Origin: Pusillimonas sp. TS35
Lineage (GTDB): Bacteria > Pseudomonadota > Gammaproteobacteria > Burkholderiales > Burkholderiaceae_B
Assembly: GCF_009857885.1 (NCBI RefSeq)
Contig: NZ_WWER01000001.1
Location: 248,001 to 312,000, forward strand
Length of the DNA: 64,000 nt
Reading direction: 5' to 3'
Shown here piece after piece: positions 19,248 to 27,311 of the stretch (position 1 is its first letter; each line of letters starts with the position of its first letter). Position numbers and translations under genes: made by a program. The notes under the pieces are model-generated. The model did no database searches and was not told the DNA's origin. It was given only the letters and a program-made list of their open reading frames with translations.

Positions 19248-19754
19248 ATGCAAGACGACCATATTGAGCGATACGGAGATCCGATGTCGTTTGATTATGA
19301 GGGCTTCTTTGAAAATGAACCGGGGCCGCTCGATGACGGCGTAGACGAGATTCAGCTACGGCAACTCGGTTATTTTTGCCGGGAAGTCTTCGCCGGGAGA
19401 ACCCCGCCTGATTGGCTCCTGAAACGCCTTGCGTATCGAATTTACCCTGTCGTTATGGGCGGCGAATGGGAAGACGCCTTTCATCTTCCGTGGACAAAGT
19501 GGGAGACAAAATATAGCCGCCGTGGCGATCGAGCGATTCGGATTTATTTTCATGTAGAGTGGTTTCGCGTTAACAAACCTGAACGCAATATCACTGATGT
19601 GATTCAAGAGTTTGCCGACGAATACTATGTTTCCTACGAGACGGCGCGTGCTGATTATTACTCAATTCGCAATGCGGTAGAAAAGAAGATCGACGTACCT
19701 ACATGGGTATATAAAAAAGGGCTTTATAAAAATAGTTTCTTGTTTTCAGAATAA
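19248..19754 (+). CDS. satellite protein of unknown function
   Basis: A 168-residue acidic protein behind GAGGA. A C-terminal stretch (ITDVIQEFADEYYVSYETA followed by RADYYSIRNAV) has the look of a helix-turn-helix for a non-repetitive target. The start (FDYEGFFENEPGPLDDGVDE) is highly acidic. I know of no function. It sits between the integrase end and the AlpA-like regulator, where satellites often carry accessory or interference genes. Confidence 0.55.
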   Translation: MQDDHIERYGDPMSFDYEGFFENEPGPLDDGVDEIQLRQLGYFCREVFAGRTPPDWLLKRLAYRIYPVVMGGEWEDAFHLPWTKWETKYSRRGDRAIRIYFHVEWFRVNKPERNITDVIQEFADEYYVSYETARADYYSIRNAVEKKIDVPTWVYKKGLYKNSFLFSE

Positions 19755-19786
19755 ATAATTAGATTTAAGCAAAGCCGCTGAAAAAC

Positions 19787-19833
19787 CATCATTAAGCCTG
19801 ATTTCCAATTAATCACAAAAAGGCTTAATGATG
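19787..19833 (+). promoter_or_regulatory. inverted repeat over the alpA start codon
   Basis: A perfect 13-bp inverted repeat: catcattaagcct at 19787-19799 and aggcttaatgatg at 19821-19833, with a 21-nt spacer. The right arm contains the AGG of the ribosome binding site and both possible start codons of the alpA-like gene. In RNA it would form a hairpin hiding translation initiation; in DNA it would be a good operator. Confidence 0.7.
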
Positions 19834-20025
19834 ACCCAGACCATACTTTTAGATATCAATGCTGTGAAGCGTCAGACCGGCTTTCGCAGCACGCAGACCG
19901 TCTACACCAAAATGAACGAGGACGACTTCCCCCGTCCTATTTCCGTAGGCGTGCGTACCAAGCGCTGGATCGCTGCTGAGGTCGAAGCCTGGATTCAGGC
20001 CAAGATCGAAGCCAGCCGCAAGTAA
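19828..20025 (+). CDS. alpA: AlpA-family transcriptional regulator/excisionase
   Basis: A 65-residue winged helix-turn-helix protein of the AlpA/MerR-like group. VKRQTGFRSTQTVYTKMNE is the HTH, followed by DFPRPISVGVRTKRWIAAEVEAWI, the signature wing and tail. In P4-like satellites and PICIs, AlpA activates the integrase or early genes. Two adjacent ATGs (19828, 19831) are possible; the second is better spaced from the AGG. Both lie in the right arm of a 13-bp inverted repeat. Confidence 0.9.
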   Translation: MMTQTILLDINAVKRQTGFRSTQTVYTKMNEDDFPRPISVGVRTKRWIAAEVEAWIQAKIEASRK

Positions 20026-20035
20026 GGGGGCTGGC

Positions 20036-20254
20036 ATGAATATCACCAAGAAAGCCGCCATCCTGGGCGTGCTGCGCAAGCGCTCGCTCAATCGCTTTGA
20101 AGCCGAAGTCTACGGCGATCACTGTCTCCATAGCACCATTGCCGAACTGCGCAAGGACGGGCATAACATCTTCGGACAGACCGAAGTCGTCCCGACACGC
20201 TTTGGCAAGACCACCCGCGTCAAGCGTTATTTTTTGCTGCGGGGCCAGCCATGA
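20036..20254 (+). CDS. small winged-HTH protein
   Basis: A 72-residue protein behind AAGGGGGC. KKAAILGVLRKRSLNRFEAE and STIAELRKDGHNIFGQTEVV look like a winged helix-turn-helix of the type found beside replication genes in satellites and prophages. Its stop overlaps the primase start by four bases (ATGA), so the two are translationally coupled. The role is inferred: regulation or replication accessory. Confidence 0.7.
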   Translation: MNITKKAAILGVLRKRSLNRFEAEVYGDHCLHSTIAELRKDGHNIFGQTEVVPTRFGKTTRVKRYFLLRGQP

Positions 20255-21348
20255 TCCGCTTCGATCATATCCCGGTCGAATTGACCGACCGCCCGCGCTG
20301 GCTGCTGTGGCGGCATGAGCGTAGCCGCAAGGTTCCCTACAGGGCCGGTATGCCGACGATCAAGGCGTCCAGCACCAACCCTGATACCTGGGATACCTTC
20401 GGCGCTGTGCGGGCCGCCTACGAGCCTGTACGCGATGCTGGCGTGGGCTTCGCGCTGACCGCTGCCGATGGCTTGGCAGTGGTCGATATCGACGGCAATA
20501 CCAGCCAACAGGCAATTGACTTGTTGCGCGGCGTCGGATGTCGGTACATAGAAACCAGCCCGTCCGGGAATGGCCTCCATGGATGGGGGCTGTACTCGGG
20601 CACGCTGGCGCGCAAGGTGGGCCAGTACGAGGACTTGAGCATTGAGGTGTACCAGACTGGCCGCTATATGTCCGTCACGGGGGCCGTCATCGATGCCGGA
20701 GCCTTCGGGAATTTGCATGCGCTGGACGACCTTTCCGGTTTTTTGAGGCCAGCACCTACACAAGAGACACAAGAATCACAAGAAACTCAGGAATCACAAG
20801 ATACACATGTCATTCCTTGTGTCTCTTGTGTAGGTACTGCAAACCTGCGGGAATTCATCCCGAAAACCACGGGCGGCCGCAATAAAAACCTGTTTGCCCT
20901 GGCGCGGTATTTGAAGGGCACCGTGCCTGACGCAACCCGCGATCAACTGCGGGCGATTATTCGGGACTGGCACCGGCTGGCGCTGCCGACCATCGGAACG
21001 GCTGACTTTGATGTTTCGTGGGGCGACTTCATGCGCGGCTGGGAAGCTGTGCGCAGCCCGCATGGCGCTGTCCTGAATGACTTGCTCGATGGCGTAGACG
21101 ATGATGCCCTGCCCGACGGCCTGCCGGATTATGGGCCGGCTGCCATGCGCCTTGTCCGAATCTGCCGCCGCCTTCAAAAGCATGCTGGTTCTGAGCCGTT
21201 TTACATTGGCGCTCGCACTGCTGGCGAATTGCTCAGCATCCATTTCACCGACGCCGCATGCCTGCTGCGGGCACTGGTGGCCGATGGCGTCATTGAACTG
21301 GTCAAGCGTGGCGCAGGCAAGCAAGCCAGCCTGTACCGGCTCTTGTAA
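20251..21348 (+). CDS. primase/replication protein (AEP-type)
   Basis: A 365-residue protein. The N-terminal half has the layout of archaeo-eukaryotic primase-polymerases of mobile elements: PRWLLWRHERSRKVPYRAG, DTWDTFGAVRAAYE, GVGFALTAADGLAVVDID (metal-binding DID), YIETSPSGNGLHGWG and LSIEVYQTGRYMSVTG. After a linker at about residues 168-188 rich in Gln, Glu, Ser and Thr comes a helical domain (FIPKTTGGRNKNLFALARYL) and a C-terminal winged-helix-like tail. No helicase is fused, so host helicase use is likely. The linker DNA forms a large inverted repeat. Confidence 0.8.
   Translation: MIRFDHIPVELTDRPRWLLWRHERSRKVPYRAGMPTIKASSTNPDTWDTFGAVRAAYEPVRDAGVGFALTAADGLAVVDIDGNTSQQAIDLLRGVGCRYIETSPSGNGLHGWGLYSGTLARKVGQYEDLSIEVYQTGRYMSVTGAVIDAGAFGNLHALDDLSGFLRPAPTQETQESQETQESQDTHVIPCVSCVGTANLREFIPKTTGGRNKNLFALARYLKGTVPDATRDQLRAIIRDWHRLALPTIGTADFDVSWGDFMRGWEAVRSPHGAVLNDLLDGVDDDALPDGLPDYGPAAMRLVRICRRLQKHAGSEPFYIGARTAGELLSIHFTDAACLLRALVADGVIELVKRGAGKQASLYRLL
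20754..20835 (+). repeat. inverted repeat with ACAAGA iterons inside primase gene
   Basis: Perfect 20-bp arms lie at 20754-20773 and 20816-20835, separated by 42 nt. ACAAGA occurs four times on the plus strand across the left arm and spacer, and twice more on the minus strand in the right arm. It falls in the low-complexity linker of the primase, which can tolerate such sequence. A replication origin is a reasonable guess. Confidence 0.6.
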
Positions 21349-21360
21349 TGGGAAAGGGAA

Positions 21361-21676
21361 CAATGGTGCAACGTTGCACCATTGGACACCCCAAGGAAAC
21401 GTTACTGAAACGTTCCAGTGGCGGCGCTATCTGTCAACGGCTGACGCGTGAAAGAGGCGTGAAAGAGGCGTGGAATCGGATTCCACTCGGTTCTCCCGCG
21501 TGCGCGAGGACACCGCGCTGTCGGCTTAGAGTTCCCGGCGGGAACGCTAGGTTCTCCCGCGTGCGCGAGGACACCGCTGGCTAATTGGTCAACGTTGACC
21601 GATTCATCTGATGCCAACATGACACTAGTGTCAAAACGACACATGTCCGAATCTCGGACTAGTCCGAATCTTGGAC
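21361..21676. repeat. dense array of unlike palindromes and direct repeats
   Basis: The non-coding gap between primase and capsid holds many palindromes: a perfect 24-bp one (21361-21384), tggaatc-g-gattcca (21471-21485), gttcccg-g-cgggaac (21531-21545), ggtcaacgttgacc (21587-21600), tgacactagtgtca (21620-21633), gtccga-atc-tcggac (21646-21660) and tcggactagtccga (21654-21667). It also holds a 28-bp direct repeat (21489-21516 and 21550-21577), an 11-bp tandem pair (21446-21467) and a 16-bp tandem near-repeat (21645-21676). The gap 21349-21756 has no gene. Confidence 0.75.
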
Positions 21677-21756
21677 AGGGCGTGAAAACAACTTTCCATT
21701 AAGACATACGCGGTATTTATAGAACTGCAATTGCAAACTTCTATGGATATCCAAAC

Positions 21757-22989
21757 ATGACACTCTCCGAAATCCGCGAATCCCGCGCAGGCAAGGTAGC
21801 CGAAATGCGCGCCATGCTGGCCAAAGCCGACACCGAAAAGCGCAGCCTGAACGACGGCGAGAAAACCGCCTTCGACAAGCTGAAAGCCGAAGTCACCGAC
21901 CTTGAAGGCCAGGAACAGCGCCAGCAATTCATTGACGACATGGAGCGCCGCGCAGTGGGCGAGCCTGTGGGCGACAAGTCCTTCTCCCAGCTTGAACAGC
22001 GCGTCAGTGTGCTGGACGTGATCCGGGCGCAGATGGAAGGCCGTGCTGTCTCTGGCGCTGCTGCCGAGTACACGGCCGAAACTGAACGCCGTACAGGGCG
22101 CAAGGCTCAAGGCGCATTCGTGCCCCTGTCGGCCATCGAACAGCGCGTCACGACCACCACCACGGCGGGCGAGATTGTCCCGACGATCCACCGTCCCGAC
22201 CAGTACATTGAACCGTTCCGCAATTCCCTGCTGGCGCGCCGCCTGGGCGTGCGTGTCCTGTCGGGCCTGACGGGCAATCTGTCTATCCCCAAACACGGCA
22301 CCGGGACTACTGTCGGATGGGTGGCCGAGAATACCGCGCTGACCCCTTCGGACATGACCTTCGATAGCGTCACCCTGGCGCCCAAGCACGCGGGCGGCCT
22401 GACGGAAATGAGCCGTCAGCTTATCCAGCAAAGCTCCCCTGACATTGAACAACTGGTTCGCGCTGATCTGTCGGCCATGCTGGCTCAAGCCATCGATTCG
22501 GCCCTGATCCTGGGCGGGGGCACCAACGAACCGAAGGGCGTTCTGTCCACGGTCGGCATTCAGACCGCCTCGCTGGCAACGCTCAATTGGGCTGCCGTGC
22601 TGGAAATGATCGAACTGGCCGAACTGGCGAACGCACCCGTTACAAGCTGGCTGACCAGCCCGAAGGTCAAGACCAAGCTGGCCTCGACGCTCAAGAGCAC
22701 CACCGCCGGCAGTCAATACCTGCTGGAAGGCGGCTCGATGGCTGACCGCGCCGTCTACAGCACCAACCAAGTCCCGGAAAAGACCGGCGTGCCGAATACG
22801 GGCCGCATCATCCTGGGCGACTGGACGCAGGTACTGCTGGGCATCTGGTCGGAAGTCGATATCCTGGTCAACCCGTTTGCTGAGACTGCCTACAACAAGG
22901 GCAATGTCCTGGTGCGGGCCATGTCCACGGTTGACGCAGCGGTACGGCACCCGAAAGCCTTCGTGGTTGCCGACGATGTGACTCTGTAA
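21757..22989 (+). CDS. major capsid protein, HK97 family
   Basis: A 410-residue coat protein. Residues of about 1-110 form the helical delta (scaffold) domain (MTLSEIRESRAGKVAEMRAM, then KTAFDKLKAEVTDLEGQEQR) removed by the protease. The HK97 coat fold follows: TAGEIVPTIHRPDQYIEPFR, LTGNLSIPKHGTG, WVAENTALTPSDMTFDSV, QSSPDIEQLVRADLSAMLAQ, GGTNEPKGVLST and INPFAETAYNKG-like C-terminus. The order capsid then protease then portal is the reverse of HK97 phage and matches cf-PICI modules. It has its own promoter region in the palindrome-rich gap. Confidence 0.95.
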   Translation: MTLSEIRESRAGKVAEMRAMLAKADTEKRSLNDGEKTAFDKLKAEVTDLEGQEQRQQFIDDMERRAVGEPVGDKSFSQLEQRVSVLDVIRAQMEGRAVSGAAAEYTAETERRTGRKAQGAFVPLSAIEQRVTTTTTAGEIVPTIHRPDQYIEPFRNSLLARRLGVRVLSGLTGNLSIPKHGTGTTVGWVAENTALTPSDMTFDSVTLAPKHAGGLTEMSRQLIQQSSPDIEQLVRADLSAMLAQAIDSALILGGGTNEPKGVLSTVGIQTASLATLNWAAVLEMIELAELANAPVTSWLTSPKVKTKLASTLKSTTAGSQYLLEGGSMADRAVYSTNQVPEKTGVPNTGRIILGDWTQVLLGIWSEVDILVNPFAETAYNKGNVLVRAMSTVDAAVRHPKAFVVADDVTL

Positions 22990-23002
22990 GAAGGTGGCGC
23001 GT

Positions 23003-23539
23003 ATGGCTGATCTGGAAATCCGAACCAGTGGCGCTGTACGCGCCGCTGCTGGCCGCCTGGAAGGGTATGCGGCGGTCTTCAATGCCGAGACTCACCTGCC
23101 GGGCTTTTACGAAGTCATCCGGGCCGGGGCTTTCACAAAAAGCCTCGCTGCCGGGAACAACGTGCGGGCGCTGTACCACCACCGCGACAGCGAACTACTC
23201 GCCTCGACGCGCTCCGGCACTCTCACCTTGAAGGAAGACCATCATGGGCTTGCTTTCTCGCTTTCGATCCCGGATACGAGCTATGGCCGCGATCTGGCGG
23301 TTCTGGTGGAGCGTGGAGACGTAGCGGGAATGTCCTTCGGCTTTCGCGTGCGTGAAGGCGGCGACGTCTGGACGGAACGCAGCGGCGGCGAATGGCTGCG
23401 TGAACTGCTGGACGTGGAACTGTCGGAAATCACCGTCACCGGCGATCCGGCCTATCAGGACACGACTGTAGCGCTTCGCAGCATGCCAAGTGTCATTGAG
23501 CGCAGCGACTGGCGCGGGCTGTGGGTGCAAACATGCTGA
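23003..23539 (+). CDS. prohead protease, HK97 family (U35)
   Basis: A protein of about 178 residues that cleaves the capsid delta domain during head maturation. It begins MADLEIRTSG with GRLEGYAAVFNAETHLPGFY. The catalytic His is in RALYHHRDSELLAST and the catalytic Ser in VAGMSFGFRV. DPAYQDTTVALRS near the end is the usual C-terminal motif. The ATG at 23003 has AAGGTGG eight bases upstream; a GTG at 22994 is also in frame. The 3' end overlaps the portal gene. Confidence 0.92.
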   Translation: MADLEIRTSGAVRAAAGRLEGYAAVFNAETHLPGFYEVIRAGAFTKSLAAGNNVRALYHHRDSELLASTRSGTLTLKEDHHGLAFSLSIPDTSYGRDLAVLVERGDVAGMSFGFRVREGGDVWTERSGGEWLRELLDVELSEITVTGDPAYQDTTVALRSMPSVIERSDWRGLWVQTC

Positions 23540-24681
23540 GCAAGATTCTCTCCCACTTCGGCTACGAGAAACGCGTCAATGGCGATCCCTACTGGGAGAA
23601 CTTCGGCGCGATCCGCACCGGCCCTGTGAACGCCACGACCGCGCAGTCTGTCAGTGCCGTCTACGCTTGCGTATCGGCCATCAGTGAGACGATTGCAAGC
23701 CTTCCCTTGCACCTGTACGAGCGCGGCCAGGAACGCACCAAAGCGGTCAAGCACCCCTTGTATACGGTACTCCACGATATCAGCAACCAGCACCAAACCG
23801 CTTTGGAGTTTCGTGAGTGGATGACTGCAAGCGTGCTGGTGCGCGGCAATGCCTTTGCCAAGATCGAGCGCGGATGGGACGGGCAGGTTAGGAGCCTCAC
23901 CCCGATACACCCCGACCGCGTGAGCCTGTACCGCACGACCAACAGCGTCATCTACGAATACACCGACCATGCCGGCAAGGTAGAGAAGCTGCTGGCCGAT
24001 GAAGTATTCCATCTGAAGCACCGGGCGGGCGATGAAGTCCTGCTTGGCGTGTCTCCGATCACCGCGAGTCGGGAGACGATCGAGCTATCCATCAGTGAGC
24101 GAAACCACGGCAACGCCACGTTTACGAACGGGGCCAGGCTGTCGGGGATACTGAAGTTTCCGCAACTGCTCAAGGCCGAACAGAAGGCCGCGCTCAAGAC
24201 CTCATGGGACAGCCAGCACTCGGGCGGGGCGAACGCAGGCAAGACCGCCATTCTTGACCAGGGCGTCGAGTACCAGACCGTGAGCATGACGCTTGAAGAT
24301 GCGGAATGGATTGCAGCACGCAAGTTCAGTGTTGAGGAAGTGGCGCGCCTCTTTCGTGTGCCGCCGACCATCATTGGCGACCTCACGCATGGCAACTTCT
24401 CCAACTCGGTCGAGATGACGCGCATGTTCGTTACGCTCACGCTGCGCCGGCACCTGCTGATGTGGGAGCAAGCCATCAGTAAACAACTGCTCACCACGGC
24501 GGGCCGCGCCAAGTACAAGCCTGAACACTCGGTTGAAGGGCTGCTGCGTGGCGATGCGAAGAACCGCGCCGACTTCTATAAGTCTGGCATCGAGGCGGGC
24601 TGGCTGCTGCCGTCTGAGGCGCGCCGCCTTGAGAACCTGCCGGCCATTGAGGGGATCGACAATGATCGACCCGAACAATAA
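23533..24681 (+). CDS. phage portal protein, HBE/HK97 type
   Basis: A protein of about 382 residues forming the dodecameric ring at the head vertex. Typical segments are TAQSVSAVYACVSAISETIASLPL, FREWMTASVLVRGNAFAKIE, VFHLKHRAGDEVLLGVSPI, the membrane-like helix region AARKFSVEEVARLFRVPP and FSNSVEMTRMFVTLTLRRHL. The start is ATG 23533 (GTG 23521 is in frame). It overlaps the protease gene by seven bases and the HNH gene by twenty, indicating tight translational coupling. Confidence 0.93.
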   Translation: MLSKILSHFGYEKRVNGDPYWENFGAIRTGPVNATTAQSVSAVYACVSAISETIASLPLHLYERGQERTKAVKHPLYTVLHDISNQHQTALEFREWMTASVLVRGNAFAKIERGWDGQVRSLTPIHPDRVSLYRTTNSVIYEYTDHAGKVEKLLADEVFHLKHRAGDEVLLGVSPITASRETIELSISERNHGNATFTNGARLSGILKFPQLLKAEQKAALKTSWDSQHSGGANAGKTAILDQGVEYQTVSMTLEDAEWIAARKFSVEEVARLFRVPPTIIGDLTHGNFSNSVEMTRMFVTLTLRRHLLMWEQAISKQLLTTAGRAKYKPEHSVEGLLRGDAKNRADFYKSGIEAGWLLPSEARRLENLPAIEGIDNDRPEQ

Positions 24682-25120
24682 ATACCTGCGGGCCATGCTG
24701 CCGCCGCCCAAGGCCAACCGCACCGGGCGCGATGCCGATCCACGGCGCACGATCCCGCTGAACTCTGCGCAGTGGCAGAACCTGCGGGCAACCGTCATCA
24801 ATGAAGAACCGCTGTGCCGGTACTGCTCCGCGCAAGGCTGGATTGTGTCGGCAACGGACGTGGACCATATCAGCGGCGATCCATCGGATAACAGGCGCGA
24901 GAACCTGCAAAGCCTGTGCCATGAGTGTCACTCGAAGAAGACCGCCGCCGACCACGGCAAGGCTGTCTCATGGGGCTGCGATGTGAACGGCATGCCGCTT
25001 GACCCGGCGCATCCGTGGAACAAGGAAAAATCGCTAGGAAGAAATGGGGACAGACCGCCCGGTTCCTCTCTGTTTAATCCTAAGTCCTACAATCAAGATA
25101 CGGAGGTTGATAGAAAATGA
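24662..25120 (+). CDS. HNH endonuclease
   Basis: A 152-residue HNH nuclease. CRYCSAQG and CHECHSKK form the zinc-binding CxxC pair around TDVDHISGDPSDNRRENLQSL, which supplies the HNH catalytic His and Asn. In many cos-type phages and cf-PICIs an HNH protein next to terminase is required for DNA cleavage and packaging. The start at 24662 has GAGGGG eight bases upstream and overlaps portal. The stop overlaps the small terminase start (ATGA). Confidence 0.92.
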   Translation: MIDPNNKYLRAMLPPPKANRTGRDADPRRTIPLNSAQWQNLRATVINEEPLCRYCSAQGWIVSATDVDHISGDPSDNRRENLQSLCHECHSKKTAADHGKAVSWGCDVNGMPLDPAHPWNKEKSLGRNGDRPPGSSLFNPKSYNQDTEVDRK

Positions 25121-25578
25121 CTATCAAGGTATCCGAACGCCGCCCGCGCTCCGATAGCGCCAAAGCTGCCGTACAGGCCGCCCAAAACGCCGCTATGGGG
25201 CCGCTACAGCCGCCCGCATGTGTGACCCTACGTCCCGGCGACAAACCCTTCTGGGACGCGATTACGAAGGCCAGGGCGCGTCATACGTGGAATGAAGGCG
25301 ACCTGATCACCGCTGCGAACCTTGCCCGCACGCAGGCCGACATTGAGGCGCTGCAAAAGCTGGTGGACGCCGAGGGCTACATTGTCGAGGGCAAGATCAA
25401 CCCGGCTGCGCAGATGGTGGAGACGCTGACCAAGCGTGTAGCGTCCCTGTCGCGCATCTTGCACGTTCATGCTGAGGCCACATTGGGCCGCGCAAGGGAT
25501 AACGGCAAGACCCTGGGCATACAGGAGCCTGCCGCCGAAGATGACGACCTGATCCCGACCTTGCGGGCCGTGAAATGA
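25117..25578 (+). CDS. terS: terminase small subunit, P27 family
   Basis: A 153-residue DNA-recognition subunit of the packaging motor. CVTLRPGDKPFWDAITKAR, EGDLITAANLARTQADIEAL, YIVEGKINPAAQMVETLTKR and ILHVHAEATLGRARD are typical of P27-type small terminases. It is coupled by ATGA overlaps to the HNH gene before it and the large terminase after it. It would recognise the satellite's own cos site, which I could not locate. Confidence 0.9.
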   Translation: MTIKVSERRPRSDSAKAAVQAAQNAAMGPLQPPACVTLRPGDKPFWDAITKARARHTWNEGDLITAANLARTQADIEALQKLVDAEGYIVEGKINPAAQMVETLTKRVASLSRILHVHAEATLGRARDNGKTLGIQEPAAEDDDLIPTLRAVK

Positions 25579-27071
25579 CACGCGCCGAGAAAGTCATCCA
25601 GTTTATCGAGCGCTACTGCGTGACGCCTGACGGCGCTCATGTGGGGCAGCCGCTGGTGCTGGCCGACTTTCAAAAGTGCTTCATCCGCGACGTGTACGAC
25701 AACCCTGCCGGTACGCGGCGGGCCTACTGCTCAGTTTCCCGCAAGAACGGCAAGAGCGGCCTGATTGCTGGCCTGCTGCTGGCGCACCTTGTCGGCCCGG
25801 AAGCCAAGCTGAACAGCCAATTGGTATCGGGGGCCATGAGCCGCGATCAGGCCGCGCTGGTGTTCAATCTGGCGTCCAAGATGGTACAGCTTTCCCCGAA
25901 GCTTTCCTCGATAGTTCGCATTGTCCCGTCCGGTAAAAGGCTGCTGGGCTTGCCGATGAACACCGAATACAAAGCGCTGGCAGCTGACGGCAAGACCGCG
26001 CACGGGCTTTCCCCTGTGCTGGCCATCCTCGACGAAGTGGGCCAGATACGCGGGCCTCAGTCTGACTTCGTGGACGCCATCGTGACCAGTCAAGGGGCGC
26101 ACGAATCACCGCTGCTGATCGTCATATCGACGCAGGCCGCAAGCGATGCCGACCTGCTCTCAGTGTGGCTGGACGACGCCAAGACCAGCGGCGACCCGAA
26201 GATCGTGTCCCATGTCTACGAAGCACCTGCCGACTGTGAATTGATGGACGAAGCCGCCTGGAAAGCAGCCAACCCGGCATTGGGCCTGTTTCGTTCCTAT
26301 GAAGACCTTGCCGAACAGATGAAGCAGGCGCAGCGCATGCCGTCGATGGAGAACAGCGCAAGGAATCTGCTGCTCAATCAGCGGGTATCGACGGAATCGC
26401 CATTCGTGTCGCCGGATGTGTGGAAGGCTTGCGGGGTGCAACCTCAATTTGAGGGTGGGCAAATGTGGGCTGGCCTCGATTTGTCCGCCCGCACCGACCT
26501 GACCGCCCTGGTGCTGATCGGCAAGGTAGATGGCATCTGGCAGGTTCAACCGCACTTCTGGACGCCAGAGCAAGGCTTGGTGGAACGCGCACGGCGCGAC
26601 CGGGCACCGTATGACCTGTGGGTACGGCAAGGCTATTTGCGCACGACTCCGGGGGCTACCGTCGATTATGAGCATGTCGCCGCCGACATTGCCGCGATCC
26701 TGTCGGACGTGGATATCCAGCTTATCGCTTTTGACCGCTGGCGCATCGACGTTCTGATCCGCGAGTTCGAACGCCTGGGCGTGTCCCTGCCGCTGGTTCC
26801 TCATGGCCAGGGCTACAAGGATATGTCACCGGCGCTGGACACCTTAGAAGCGGAACTGCTCAATGGGCGCATTGCCCACGGCAATCACCCGGTACTGTCC
26901 ATGTGCGCGGCCAACGCCACGACGACGAAAGACCCGGCAGGCAATCGCAAATTGGACAAGAGCCGCCAGACAGGCCGCATCGATGGCATGCAAGCGCTGG
27001 CCATGGCTTTTGGCGTGTCCACCGGCGAGACGGAGGCGCACTTCGATGCGTATGAATTTAGTTTTGTGTAA
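25575..27071 (+). CDS. terL: terminase large subunit
   Basis: A 498-residue packaging ATPase and nuclease. The Walker A variant SVSRKNGKSGLIAGLLL lies near residue 55, Walker B AILDEVGQ near 152, and the coupling segment LLIVISTQAA near 175. The nuclease domain begins MWAGLDLSARTDLTALVLIG (about 297, first catalytic Asp) and contains IQLIAFDRWRID (second Asp). Length and motifs look complete. It starts inside the small terminase gene by four bases. A 240-nt non-coding gap with two palindromes follows. Confidence 0.95.
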   Translation: MTRAEKVIQFIERYCVTPDGAHVGQPLVLADFQKCFIRDVYDNPAGTRRAYCSVSRKNGKSGLIAGLLLAHLVGPEAKLNSQLVSGAMSRDQAALVFNLASKMVQLSPKLSSIVRIVPSGKRLLGLPMNTEYKALAADGKTAHGLSPVLAILDEVGQIRGPQSDFVDAIVTSQGAHESPLLIVISTQAASDADLLSVWLDDAKTSGDPKIVSHVYEAPADCELMDEAAWKAANPALGLFRSYEDLAEQMKQAQRMPSMENSARNLLLNQRVSTESPFVSPDVWKACGVQPQFEGGQMWAGLDLSARTDLTALVLIGKVDGIWQVQPHFWTPEQGLVERARRDRAPYDLWVRQGYLRTTPGATVDYEHVAADIAAILSDVDIQLIAFDRWRIDVLIREFERLGVSLPLVPHGQGYKDMSPALDTLEAELLNGRIAHGNHPVLSMCAANATTTKDPAGNRKLDKSRQTGRIDGMQALAMAFGVSTGETEAHFDAYEFSFV

Positions 27072-27311
27072 TCCCCGCAGGGGGCTTGGCCGGGCTGGAC
27101 GGTTCGCGTTACGCGAGATTTCCAGACGTGGATTAGTCGGCGAGTGCCACGAATCAGCAAAACCCCGACAGGCGGCGCAGCGTGCTCCATTTCTTGCCAT
27201 GCCGTGCGCTGGCAGGTTTCCTAGCGCTGGTGGCCGCCAACTACTACCAAGGGTCAGATTTCAAATCCATGTGGGTGCGCGTTTGAAACGCGACCCTTCA
27301 AGAGGAATGAC
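27072..27311. other. gap with palindromes inside the head operon
   Basis: This is the only break in an otherwise overlapping head operon. It contains tcgcg-tta-cgcga (27104-27116) and cgcgttt-g-aaacgcg (27278-27292), the latter extended by gggt/accc. I found no gene in it. A cos site, a processing site or a lost small gene are possibilities. Confidence 0.4.

Noticed and set aside
20754-20835. CRISPR-like array
   Set aside because: The repeats are 6-mers in a coding linker with no regular spacers and no cas genes nearby.
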